Assembly (NCBI GenBank): GCA_030704615.1
Contig: CM060734.1
Location: forward strand, 16,740,001-16,804,000
DNA from: Takakia lepidozioides
Taxonomy: Eukaryota; Streptophyta; Takakiopsida; Takakiales; Takakiaceae
Reading direction: 5' to 3'
Length of the DNA: 64,000 nt
Part shown: piece after piece, positions 51,470-61,607 of the stretch
How the letters are laid out: each line of letters starts with the position of its first letter
How positions within the stretch are numbered: the stretch's first letter is position 1
Made by a program: the position numbers and the translations under genes
The notes under the pieces: generated by a model
Seen by the model: only the letters and a program-made list of their open reading frames with translations
Databases searched by the model: none
Told to the model about the DNA's origin: nothing

Positions 51470-52660
51470 CAGACGGGCCGAAATCGAGGCTGGAGTCATC
51501 AGCCATATCAAGACGCAATAAGACAAGGGGCTCCTCTGCCCACATCCACATCTGCATGCTCAAGAAAATTCAAAGCAAGTGAGGATCCTCACCTGGTCCC
51601 ATCCCAAGCCCCCACAAAAAACCAAAGGTTAGTGAGGATTGTGGAACCCCAGGTGCATCACAGATCCCCACACTTGTCATCGATGTCCACTAAGAACTTC
51701 AAAAGCAAGAGATGAAGACAAAAACAGAAGAAACCCTAGTTGCCAAAAGCACCTTGAGCGATTGGGGAAGAGAGCTGTGCACCATTACCACCAGCTAGCT
51801 GCCTCCAGCAAAGCAAAAAAGCAATGAGGCAAACAAGCAAGCTTGCAAGGTTAAGAAGGGGAGGGAGAGAGACTTCCCAACACAGGCGTCGCTACAAAAA
51901 TTAAAGGCCAGAGGAGGGAACAAGACAATGCATTCACAACATTGTCTCCCGCATGCAAGAGAGACCAAGCGCTGCCATTGTGCATCCCCAAGAGATCGCC
52001 GAGCACGGGTACGATGCAGCAAACATGGTAGCAGCAAAAACGCAGACGCCATAACGCTCTCCCCGCGAGCTCAGAAGCACGGCTCGTGCTTCTGACGGCG
52101 GGAGAGATGACATAGGGCATTTGCCCGATTTTTCATCCACGCAAAATGAACAATAAACATAACATCCCTCAAATCTGACGGATTCCATCCGTAGCTAGGT
52201 TAAAAAATAGGTTTTAGGGTAGGGGTTAGGGTTTCACACCGTAATTAACTATAATTAGGGGTAGTTAAGATCAGTTCAGGGCCATAAACAACTGTACATA
52301 TCATCCGGTTTAGATGAGAGAGAAAAAATCATCTATGAGCTCATCCATTGGAAAAATCCATCAGCGGGATGAAAAAATAGGAAATAACATCCACGCAACG
52401 GTTTACATCCTCACAGGTAATTCAACGTCCCAAAAAATTCTCATCCGTATGGATGAAAAAAGAATAAAAGAGGAATGAAAAATTAGTATCCTGGCTATTT
52501 TCATCCGGTATGGATGAAAAATAGGATGCCAGTGGCAACCCCCATAGAGGTAATTCCTCATTCTCTGGTGACTCATCTGGTATGGATGAAAGTCAATAAA
52601 AGAGGAATGAAAAATCAAAACTCATCCTAGAGGTAATTCAGCAGGTAACTCAGCAGCTTC
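51470..52660. repeat. Second copy of the TCATCC/GGATGA repeat family
   Basis: This is parallel to 1-1000. It has a CTCACCTG word, 'acttcccaaca', a hairpin of GAAGCACGGCTCGTGCTTC at about 52073-52093, 'gatttttcatcc' at 52127-52138, and a TTAGGGTT stretch at 52210-52235. Palindromes lie at 52301-52316, 52441-52460 (nearly perfect), 52497-52521 and 52572-52591. It has more palindromes than the first copy. No coding frame is convincing. Confidence 0.55.
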
Positions 52661-52671
52661 TGCTGCTCAGT

Positions 52672-52915
52672 CACTCCCCCCCCCCCCGCTTTATTTTTGT
52701 TTTTTTTCCCCTCGGCACTCCCTCTCTCTCCACATCCTGATTGGACAGAGGAAGAGATGAGGGAAAAAAAAGAAAAAAGAAGGTGGGGGGGGAGTGACTT
52801 AGGAGCTGCTGCTCAGTCCACCTTCTTTTTTGTTTTTTTTTCCCTCGGCACTCCCTCTCTCTCCCTCTCTCCACATCCCGATGGGACAAAGGAAGAGAAG
52901 GAGAGAGGGACATAC
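52672..52915. repeat. Tandem duplication with C, T and A runs
   Basis: Two copies of a segment of roughly 115-130 bp, starting near 52676 and 52815. Each reads T-run, 'cctcggcactccctctctctc', 'cacatcc(t/c)gat(t)gg(g)aca(g/a)aggaagag', then an A/G-rich run. A poly(C) run opens the first copy. Confidence 0.7.
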
Positions 52916-52984
52916 ATGCTTTGTTTTGTTTTTTTGATCTGGAATCTAGAGGTTGTTTCCACGAAGGCCTAATGTCTCCATTGC

Positions 52985-54080
52985 ATGACAGGTGCCAGGA
53001 GTATGGGGAAAGAGAAGAAGTCCCCTGCCCCAAAGAAAGGCGCGGTGAACCCGTTTCATATCCCGGGACGTGTGACGCGGGCTGGCACCTCACGGGTTAC
53101 CAGCGCCATTGACTGCCGTGTCGCTCGGGTTCACCCGCAACCTGAGGCCAGTCCCCCCCTTCCCATTCTCCCCGTCTTGGATGCGCCAGGGGCCGGCTCA
53201 GCCAGCTCTCTTACTTGGGAGGTTGTTGCTGAGCCGGATAATGTTCCCGTGGCTCAGTTCAGCACACCCCCGGCCACCAAGCCTCCTGAAATGTACCTTG
53301 GCAAGCGCATCACCCGTTCGGTGACCCGGTATGGGCAGCTTTTGGATCTCATCCCTGTAGCAACCCCTTCCTCCGCAGCGAAGGCTGCACTTGCCAAGGC
53401 CCAAGGTCAGGTTCGAGGGCCTCCGGAAGTGTTGGTTCCTAGCCCACTGTCTCAGATGAGGGAGGAGGTGAGGAGGAATGCCGATGCGATGGCTGAGTTG
53501 GAGAGGGGCCTCACCGCAGCCAAGAGTTTGGGGGGGGCAGGGAGGGAGGAGCTAGGGGCTGGTGGAGAGCCTAGCCGGTCAGCGACGTCACCTGGAGAGC
53601 CTGAGCGGTCAGCAAAGAAGGGCTTGGACTACAGGGCGCCGCCGGGGGCTATGGTGTTTTGGAATTTACTTCCACCGTCGCTCCGGGAGGGGATAGTGCG
53701 GGGACTTCCGGCAGCGGGGACTCCTCCCACATTGGATGACATCGGGGGCAAGTCGGCCAAGGTTGCAAAGGTACATCCGTCGCACCTTGCCCATTGCATG
53801 TTTTGTCCTGTGCTTTGCATGCATGTTTTTCTTTGTTGTTTGTTTCTTTTTTTTTTAATTTGGGGGGGTTATTCGTCTTCAGGAGGCAGCGGCATACTTG
53901 GCCTCATTGGTGCACCCCAATGAGATTGCCAATGAGGGAGGGCACGTGGTATTCATGAAGGACCCGAACACCAAAGGTAAGAAGAAGAGAGCTCAAACTC
54001 CCGAGGTCCCTTTTGCCATCAATGAAGGGGCTGCCGACGGGGGAATGCTTGCGCGTGAGCCTGGCCGCGTGAGCCTGTGA
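52985..54080 (+). CDS. Two-exon gene of unknown function
   Basis: Exon 1 (about 52985-53770) ends GCAAAG/GTACATCC. Exon 2 (53883-54080) starts after a T-rich tract and CTTCAG. The phase is kept, giving about 327 residues. The N-terminus is basic and Pro/Ala-rich (KEKKSPAPKKGAVNP), with KRITRSVTRYGQLLDL. A middle helical part (SQMREEVRRNADAMAELERG) is followed by MVFWNLLPPSLREGIVRGLP. Exon 2 reads EAAAYLASLVHPNEIANEGG and a basic stretch. The start could be the second ATG at 53003. I recognise no family. It looks like a nuclear protein, perhaps an accessory protein of an element. Confidence 0.45.
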
Positions 54081-55999
54081 GCCTGGCTAGGCTCACGCCA
54101 CATCAGCAAGCATCCACGTGTTCAGGCCCTAATTCCGTGCTCCCCCCCCCCCCCCCTATTACCGCAGATCAGCTGTCGCCTATGTCCTAATTTTTTATCC
54201 CTCTTCATGGCCCCCACATGAATATTCTTTGTGGCCGAGAACAATGGCAGGTTTGCGCATGAATTATGATTGAGGTCATGACTTTGGAATGAGGAGATCG
54301 CCCACTAGAGAACTGAATATTAAAAGCAAACATTTTTTTTGGGCAAAGCAGTACATTCATTCCAACACACAAACATTTTTCAATTCCGCAATCCGAAGAC
54401 CTATCCTAGGCAATCCCTAACTGTACTTACAGGAACGCGCAAAGAACTTGAAAAACAGTTTGGAGATGGAAGCAAAACCAAAACACAATTTATTGAGCCT
54501 CGGTACTTGAACCTAAAGAAATATTGGAGGTTTCAGAGGAACCACTTCTAAAATTTACAGCAATATCATCTATGAATACAGCAGCACATCCATGACGTTT
54601 TTTTTTTTCCACGACCTTCATGGAGATGCGAATACAGTGTTTGTTCGGATAACACCCGTGCGCAAGCTTCCGCGTAAACCGGCAAGCGGTTGGATCTAGG
54701 GGGGCTCGGGGACATGTAGTATCCTTGGAAACCGAAAGGTGTCTGCTGATTCGATGACTGGTGCTGAACTCTGCAAAGCAAGAAGAGGAATGGTGGTAGA
54801 TGTTAACATCCAGATATAGACAACGAAAGCCATTATTTCTCGAATGCCATTTTGATTTACCGAAAAACCACGAAACATCAATTGAAAGGAACCAACTCAC
54901 TTTCTGCCCCGGGAACTCGCCCTTCGTAAGAGGCAGTGTATTGATGCATGTCCAAGTTTTGATGACACGAAACCCGGAAGCTTTCATGTAGCTGAAAAGA
55001 GTTCTTCGAGCCGACATGTCCTTTGACTACATGAGAAGAAGAGCCCCCGAGTCCGAAAGGAACTTGTTGCTGAACGAGAAAGCCCACTGCCAGTAACGAG
55101 AATCCGATTTGTTCCAAGTCGGGGTCGAATTGGAAGGAAACACATCAGGGATAGGAAAACCGTCAGGAATGTCCAGCACCACAAGGTCAGTCGCGTATGC
55201 CTGCTGAACTCCATTCACCCATTCCGGACTTTTTGTGACCTACAGCCAAAAACATGAGACAGTGTAAGAAGCCCAATCCAAATCTAATAGGAGATCAATC
55301 CCCTGGACAAGCCATAACAAGCTGCCAAAACAATTATTCATACAACAGTTTAGACATAAGTGTTCACCTGAGTGAGGAACGAAACAAGCATGTCCCATGA
55401 TTTCGAGGGCACCCCTTTGAATGTGGACTTCCTAGACTCCATCATTGCAAGAAACTTTCATTCAGCACCTTACGATTGAACTGGCCCAAGACCCTGGAGG
55501 GATGTTCTCTCGCCTCGAAAACTTGCTCCCTCGACTTTGATGTTCTCCTATCCCTCCTTGCGGGAGAAGGCTTTCAGGAACCTCTGACGGTCCCTGTCCT
55601 TGCGGAGCTGCACTTTTCCCCTTCCCCTTTCGTTTTGGAGTAGCAGTTTTCTCGGGCTCTTTTGCAGCCAGAGCCGAAATGATTCTGTCCTGGATGTCTT
55701 TGTCAGCCAATGGGGCAATCGCTGCGGCATTGTCGTTCAGGTTTCTCAAAACAACTTCATCGAATGGAGTGTCCTGTTTTGGCAGGTCGAGGTACCACCC
55801 ACAGTCTCGGAAGTGCGCCCTGCTCCAGTCTTTAGCAATACCAGCCGTGTACATTGTTTTGTCATTGGAGGGGTCAGCCCATGAATAGATGAAGTCTGGG
55901 TCATCGCTAAGGTACTTTCCTGGTATGAGGATATGATACATATACCTGAATCACACACAAAAAACCCAAATAGTCATTCGATCAGAAAACGAAAAAGAA

Positions 56000-57400
56000 C
56001 ACACATCCGGAAAAAGATATTGAAATGCAGGAAGGCAACACTGAGAAATCTACTTTTGAAACCTATGTGTGCATCACCTCTGAGAGCCTTTACCCGCGCC
56101 TTGACATATACAAGTTGAGGTGCTGCAGATCGTTGAAAAATCCCAAATCGCCTTGACGTGGGGAGCCTTTTAGATGGTGTTAAGCTGGAGAAGTACAGAT
56201 GCAAGGCCCTGGTGGTGGGATGTGAAGACCAGGTTTGGCTGACCCGCATTAGAGTAGTAGCTTGCATCTGCGTCTTGTGAGCTTGGAAGCATGGCTCGGA
56301 GAGGGCCAAGCAAGTGGAGCTCATACATAACTCTGTCGTACGGGAACCCAAATTGTAGCGCATGAGGGTAATAGTGTCGACTACTTGGTCTGATAGCACC
56401 TGTGTCATCATGTTGCCACCATAGCAAAGGACTCTTTTGGGTCCATGATGATCCACGACACTCGTAGGATGGCAACCTTGTGTAAATTTGATCAAGCAGA
56501 GAGGGGGTTTGGAAGTGTAGCACCTGGTACATTCGGACTTGGCCCAGGGTAGACAAACAGTGATGGCCTTGTGCTGATACGAGTTGGGAGTGTCGGAGCA
56601 AGGGTCTAGTTGAAAATAAGGGGCGGGAGAGGTTGGGGCAGTCCACCTCCTACTCCCATCACCGATGGCCTCTGATACCAAATTCGTCGATTGAAGTTGA
56701 GACGGTCTCCAGAGGTGGGAGTGAATCCCCCAGCCTCTACACGGTGAAACCACGGACCAGAAAATGGGCAGTAGCCGCTTCAAAATCCCTGCTCTTCCTC
56801 CAAGACAAACGAACGTAGGTTGTAACACTGATGTGATGTCTGCATGCTTGTAGCTTGGGACTGTGTTAGGTGTGAAGCTGGACCGCCAGAGGTTTGTAAA
56901 GACCGGCTTGAGAAGAAAGTACCTCGTGCTTGAGATTGTGACAGGTAGACAGAAACGCCATCGCAGTGTTGGCGAGTGTGTATACATACTGTCGGGTGCG
57001 AGAAGCCACATAGTGCTGCATAGGAAGCTTCGCTGACTCGTGGAAGAGGGGTGTCGAGCTCAAAGTAGTGAGTACATAGTGATGTGAATGGTATGCTTGC
57101 GCGAGTATATCTGTCGCATCGTAGCTCCTTGCTTGATATAAAGGTGGGGGGTGGTAGAGCTTCCATCTGCGTATAGAACCATCGTCACAAGCACAGAGCG
57201 GAGAAGCCGAGCGGTGGCGGCGGTGGAGTGTGGTGCTAGACAGATAGTTAGGGTGAGAATACCCGAGCTGACATAAAAAGTGGAGGGATAGAACGTAAAA
57301 GCCTTCTCCGGACACCTCTTTCCTCACCAGTTGGGGGGGTCGCCACTCCAGGAGGTTGCGAGGCGGTGGTTCAGGGATGTCATACTTGAAACTCTACTGT
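56000..57400 (-). mobile_element. LTR-retroelement piece with initiator-Met primer-binding site
   Basis: On the minus strand, TTTGGTATCAGAGGCC occurs at about 56670-56685, close to the primer-binding site TGGTATCAGAGC complementary to initiator tRNA-Met. The sequence before it (57400-56690) would be the LTR and the sequence after it the leader. Frames on both sides have no gag or pol domain, so it may be a small non-autonomous LTR element (TRIM-like) or a solo fragment. It lies inside an intron of the ParB-like gene. Confidence 0.4.
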
Positions 57401-57511
57401 TTTTTTAGGGAAAAAATGTGGCTTCATAAGGATTGCAATCATAGATCCAGATATGGGGAACACCAAATGATAATGTTGTATTGATAGAGACAACGACTGA
57501 GAAGCGCAATT

Positions 57512-60427
57512 CAACATTGCTTCAACGCAAGGTTGTTTTCATTCAGAGAGGAAATGGAAAACACTGCCTGAAAACTACCATCTGACTATGTACTGGTGCG
57601 GATATTCAACATTGCGTTGGCGCAATGTTGAAATCCTCTGTTGAAACACATGTCAATGCTATCTGATAATGATAAGTTTCCTACAATTGTATGGAAATCG
57701 GGGGATGGCTGCGGGAAATTTCCAGCAATCCATACCGCCAAACAACCTTGCGTCAACGCAAGTCTGTTTGTTGGTACAGTGAAAGCTGTAAATAGCATTT
57801 CAAACCGACTCCAAACAGTCTTATGTTCATCTTGGCAGCATTGGAACTGGATTTGAACTACCCAAAACCACAGGAAAAGCTACATAGCCTGCCACTTCAT
57901 CAACCTTGCGTTGACGCAAGGCTGATTTTCCTGTCAGTTTATCCCCTTTCACATTCAGAAAACGGCATTATGGGATACCCAGGTATAGGTAAGTGAAACC
58001 AGGACAATGGGAAACAACCTTGCGTTAACGCAATGTTGCTCAACTGCACATGCAGAACCCTCAGAGATCTCGCAAAGCACTGCAAATTCGCAATTCTTTA
58101 TGGAAAGAACGACACAAGATTGCAGAAACATGCCCTTCAAGCACCAATTTTGATTCAAGGAGGTCACACCTGTACAACATTCGCTTCATTGCTTGCTCGC
58201 TGTTGTACTGGTTTTTGAATTCGTAAGACCTGGAGATTCCTTCCTCTTTCTCAAACTCCCTGAAGAAGCAGTTGTTCCAGACAGCGAGCTTCCATCTCCT
58301 GATATAGGCCTCCAGTGTGATCCGGGGGCAAGCCATCTGGATTTTGTAGTCTGCCATCGACTCAGCAAGTGCAACCACTGCACGTTTTTCTAACTGCAAC
58401 AAGAAAGCTCGTAAGAATTTGGGAGAGGTTACGGAGCAACACAAATGTCTGAAAATGGTTTGGTGGAAACCTTACCTGGCTCCAGAATGTGGCTTTGTGT
58501 AGCCACTGGTCGAATGTGTGGTCGCTAACAACTCTTATTGCTTGTGTCTTCGGGTCCCTCTCTGGAGTTGGGAACATGTTCGTGTCTCTCACAAGAGGAT
58601 CCGAATTCCATATCTCCAACACCTGATTTTGGTTGCATTGTCCACCATTGAAATGGAAAGACGATGTAGTTTTCTCTTGAGTCATTTCTGGCTTGGAGCC
58701 ATACTTGTCATAGTGTGCTTTCACCTGCTCCAGAAATTCCGTGCCAAGATCTGGGTCTGCTATCCGGATCTGTTTGTCGAATGCACTCATGAGGTTCTTC
58801 CTTTGATTATTCATCTCGAACTTCATCATGTCCTCAAGCCCAGTTGCAGACCGCTGCTCTTCTGTGTGGGAATCATAGTACTCTGCTTTCGCCTTCAATC
58901 CAGTTTCTGCTATTTTCTTGCTGCATACATTACAGGTAAAAAGAATCAAACACTGGAATTTCTTCACAAAATTTCAGTAACAACAGGCAACAGGTGTCAA
59001 AAGCTTACAGTGTCTATGTAGTCAAGAAAAGCCTCCCTTGTCAAGCTGTACCATGTGCTTGTCTTCTTCTCAGCACACCTCTTCATCTGCTGAGGACTGA
59101 GCACGTTCGTGAATGACTCCAGTGGCATCAGCCCTACCTTCTGGATGCGGAATAGAGTGTGGCACAGATTGGTCGTCACATGAGATGTTTCATTGGACCT
59201 GGAAAAACCTTCAACTCATAAGATGATTTCAAATTGTCGAAACAAGGAACAGACACAAAGTTGGAAACTTACTTGTTTATGTCGTGCATGGCTGTCAAGA
59301 GCTGCGTGACACGTCCTTTGTGATCGAGAACCATGGAAACCACGCTCCAGTGCCATTCGATGTCGTCCGAGTGCAAGCTTGAAATGTAATCCATCCAGGC
59401 AAGCAGTCTGTGGTTCCCATCCCAGACAAAAAACATCTTTCCCATGAATGCTTTTGTGGAGGCCTTTTTGGACAACTTAAACTCGAACTCCCTGTTTACA
59501 TCCCGCCAGCATGCATCCCAACCTTGCTCAATGTCCTCTGTTACAAGACACTCCTCTCCTTTCGTGTTCATAGTGGATACGTAGAACACTGCTGATCCCT
59601 TGACATAGCCGTGAACAAAGTCGTTCTTCAACTTCGTTATATCATTCCTCAATGTCGGTCGAATAGCAGGCATGGAGATCATCCTACAAAGCGGAATGAC
59701 CAGGTTTCCGCCGGGAACCTCCATCGACAGAATCACCTTCGACGAGTTCACTTTTTGCCCACCCATTATCTCCTCGGCCTTGTCTTCATAGTTTCCCTCC
59801 AATGAGTCTTCCTCACCTTCACCTTCTGACGCGGCCAAATCTTCCCCCTCGGATTTTCTTTTTCTTTTCCTCTGCACAAAATGAATTATCTGTGAGTGAC
59901 AGATTGAGCACACATGGATCTGGTTGATTGATGGGGATGTAGTTTAGACTGAAAGGCATACAGGAAAGACTTTTGAAGCAAAAAAATGCTTTGCGTTGAT
60001 GCAGGGTTCTTTTGGGAGCTTCAACTAATCAACTTTCCCTACCTTACAGTTCAGGGTATGAGAGATTGGACGCTTCCATTGAACAAAAAAATCATCAAAA
60101 CCAGCCTTGCGTCAACGCAATGTTGATTCCTGTGCGGCATCTGTTCGTTTCACTAGAAGTTCTAACATACACCATGGAGGTTGGCATCAACCTTGCGTTG
60201 ACGCAAGGTTGATTGCGAGCTCTCGGATCGGTGTTGAACAAACACAAAAGCTACAGGAAAAGGAGATTGTTGTCTCTGCTTCTTCTTCGAACTTGATGAT
60301 GCGTCGCAAGCATCCATGTCTGTCTAGCTTGATTGTAGTGCAGCATCTGCACTGTTTTGATGCCCAATATATACACTTAGGAGGTCGACTTCAACCTTGC
60401 GTTGACGCAAGGTTGATGTCGACCTCA
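57512..60427. repeat. Array of CAACCTTGCG...CGCAAGGTTG palindromes (9 copies)
   Basis: Each copy is two 10-base arms, CAACCTTGCG and CGCAAGGTTG, around TTGA or TCAA. Copies: 57512-57535, 57607-57630, 57743-57766, 57901-57924, 58015-58038, 59987-60009 (degenerate), 60102-60125, 60188-60211, 60392-60415. The last is the core of a longer palindrome, 60381-60426, with GAGGTCGA and TCGACCTC as outer arms. Five copies fall in intron 5 and four in intron 1 of the ParB-like gene, none in its exons. Sequence between the copies is unrelated, so the motif itself is what is kept. Confidence 0.9.
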
Positions 60428-60932
60428 ATGCTTAGCAAGAACCAGACAGAATCAGAGAGAGAGAAAGAGAGTTCATAGCCACCTCCGGTTTCTTCTTTGC
60501 ACTTGATGATGCTCCTGACGCATTCAATCTTTCCATGTGGTCTGGAGGTAGCATGCTTCCAAGGAGGTCCCGATGGTGCGAAACAAGGGCAGACGGCATC
60601 GTTTCCGCATCCGTTTGTTCTCCCTGCTCTTTGAAGACCTGTTTCTCTACTCGCAGTGCTTTCTCCCGAGCCCAGCTTGCTTCCTCGTCCTCCCCCCCTT
60701 CTATTGGAGGTTGCTCATCGGTCACCTCCGGGATCACTTGAAGACCTTCCTCTCCACACTGCGGTTGCAGAATCCTGTTTTGCCCTTCGTCTTCCTCTAC
60801 GCCGGATGGTTCTTCTCCCATTCTAAGTTCCCGTCTCGCCTTCCTCATCCTCTCCTTAGCGCGTGCCCTTTGCTTGTTTGATGTGAAATAAAGTGTTCTT
60901 CGACGCTTGCTTCTCCCTCGGAATGGGGTCAC

Positions 60933-61607
60933 CGTCTCTGCAGAATCCAGGGTTGCAAAGACAATAAGGAGAAGAGGGAAAAAAGAGGACTATGGGAGGT
61001 TCATCGCAAGGCCTTCAATGCCAAGATGTTCGCTCGCAACGTTCAGTGCGCCACTGACTCATTCCACATGCATGGCAAACACGTGTCCATCTAATCGTTA
61101 TGAAATATCGGCGGAGATCATTGGATCCTCATCCATCCAAAAATCGTTGGGGTCTAATCACCTCTCATCTGAAAAAGTTCATTATTGGGCAATTTATTCT
61201 GGGATGTTCCAGAGGAATGTCAAGTATGTACAGTTGTACAGCGGTGCAGGTGCCATTAAAATTAAATGGAAATGGGCATCTCTTCTGGCCTCTCTGACAT
61301 GACAACCAAACGGCGGCTCTGTCAGTCAATCTGTCAACGAATGCACTGGCGGGGCACTTGTGAAAAAACAGTTGGATTCTAGGATTAGGGCTGACATTAT
61401 GGACTCCGCATTTGGGCACTCTGTGACCATGCGCTTGGTTCGCATGGGGAGACATTTCACAGAAGTGGAACCCCGCGTTAGGAGATCTGCAAGCCGGAGC
61501 GATACCTGCAATTCTCTGTGAGGACGCCAAAAACTCCGCTCCCACACAATTTGCATTCACAAGCACCGTCGGACTGTGAACTCTACTTTCTGAAGCAACA
61601 TCGACAT
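60933..61607. promoter_or_regulatory. Intergenic gap between divergent element genes
   Basis: About 675 bp separate the start of the minus-strand ParB-like gene (60932) from the first plausible ATG of the plus-strand transposase (61608). A shared bidirectional promoter is likely from the layout. I found no clear TATA boxes. The palindromes stop just before it, at 60427. Confidence 0.35.

Larger units (their letters stand above)
54566..60932 (-). pseudogene. ParB-like / methyltransferase-like multi-exon gene, probably element-borne
   Basis: Proposed exons: 60932-60483, 59871-59273, 59198-59009, 58916-58476, 58393-58170, 55945-55474, about 55455-55368, 55239-54901, 54763-54566. Most junctions are GT-AG and in phase (the exon 1 donor is GTGGCT, weak). 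Exon 1 is basic then acidic. Exon 2 has IPLCRMISMPAIRPTLR, LKNDFVHGYVKGSAVFYV and FFVWDGNHRLLAWMDY, then RVTQLLTAMHDIN, the pattern of a ParB/sulfiredoxin-like domain (DG.HR). Exon 8 reads DLVVLDIPDGFPIPDVF, FLSDSGALLLM and GFRVIKTWTCIN, like strands 4-6 of a Rossmann methyltransferase with an altered motif IV. Damage: a frame break near 55460 and an in-frame TAG at 55029-55027. A retroelement piece sits in the 2.2-kb intron 5. The function is inferred from motifs only. Confidence 0.5.

Noticed and set aside
55974-57011. 345-residue minus-strand frame
   Set aside because: It runs straight across a likely LTR and primer-binding site and has no domain; the overlapping frames look no worse.
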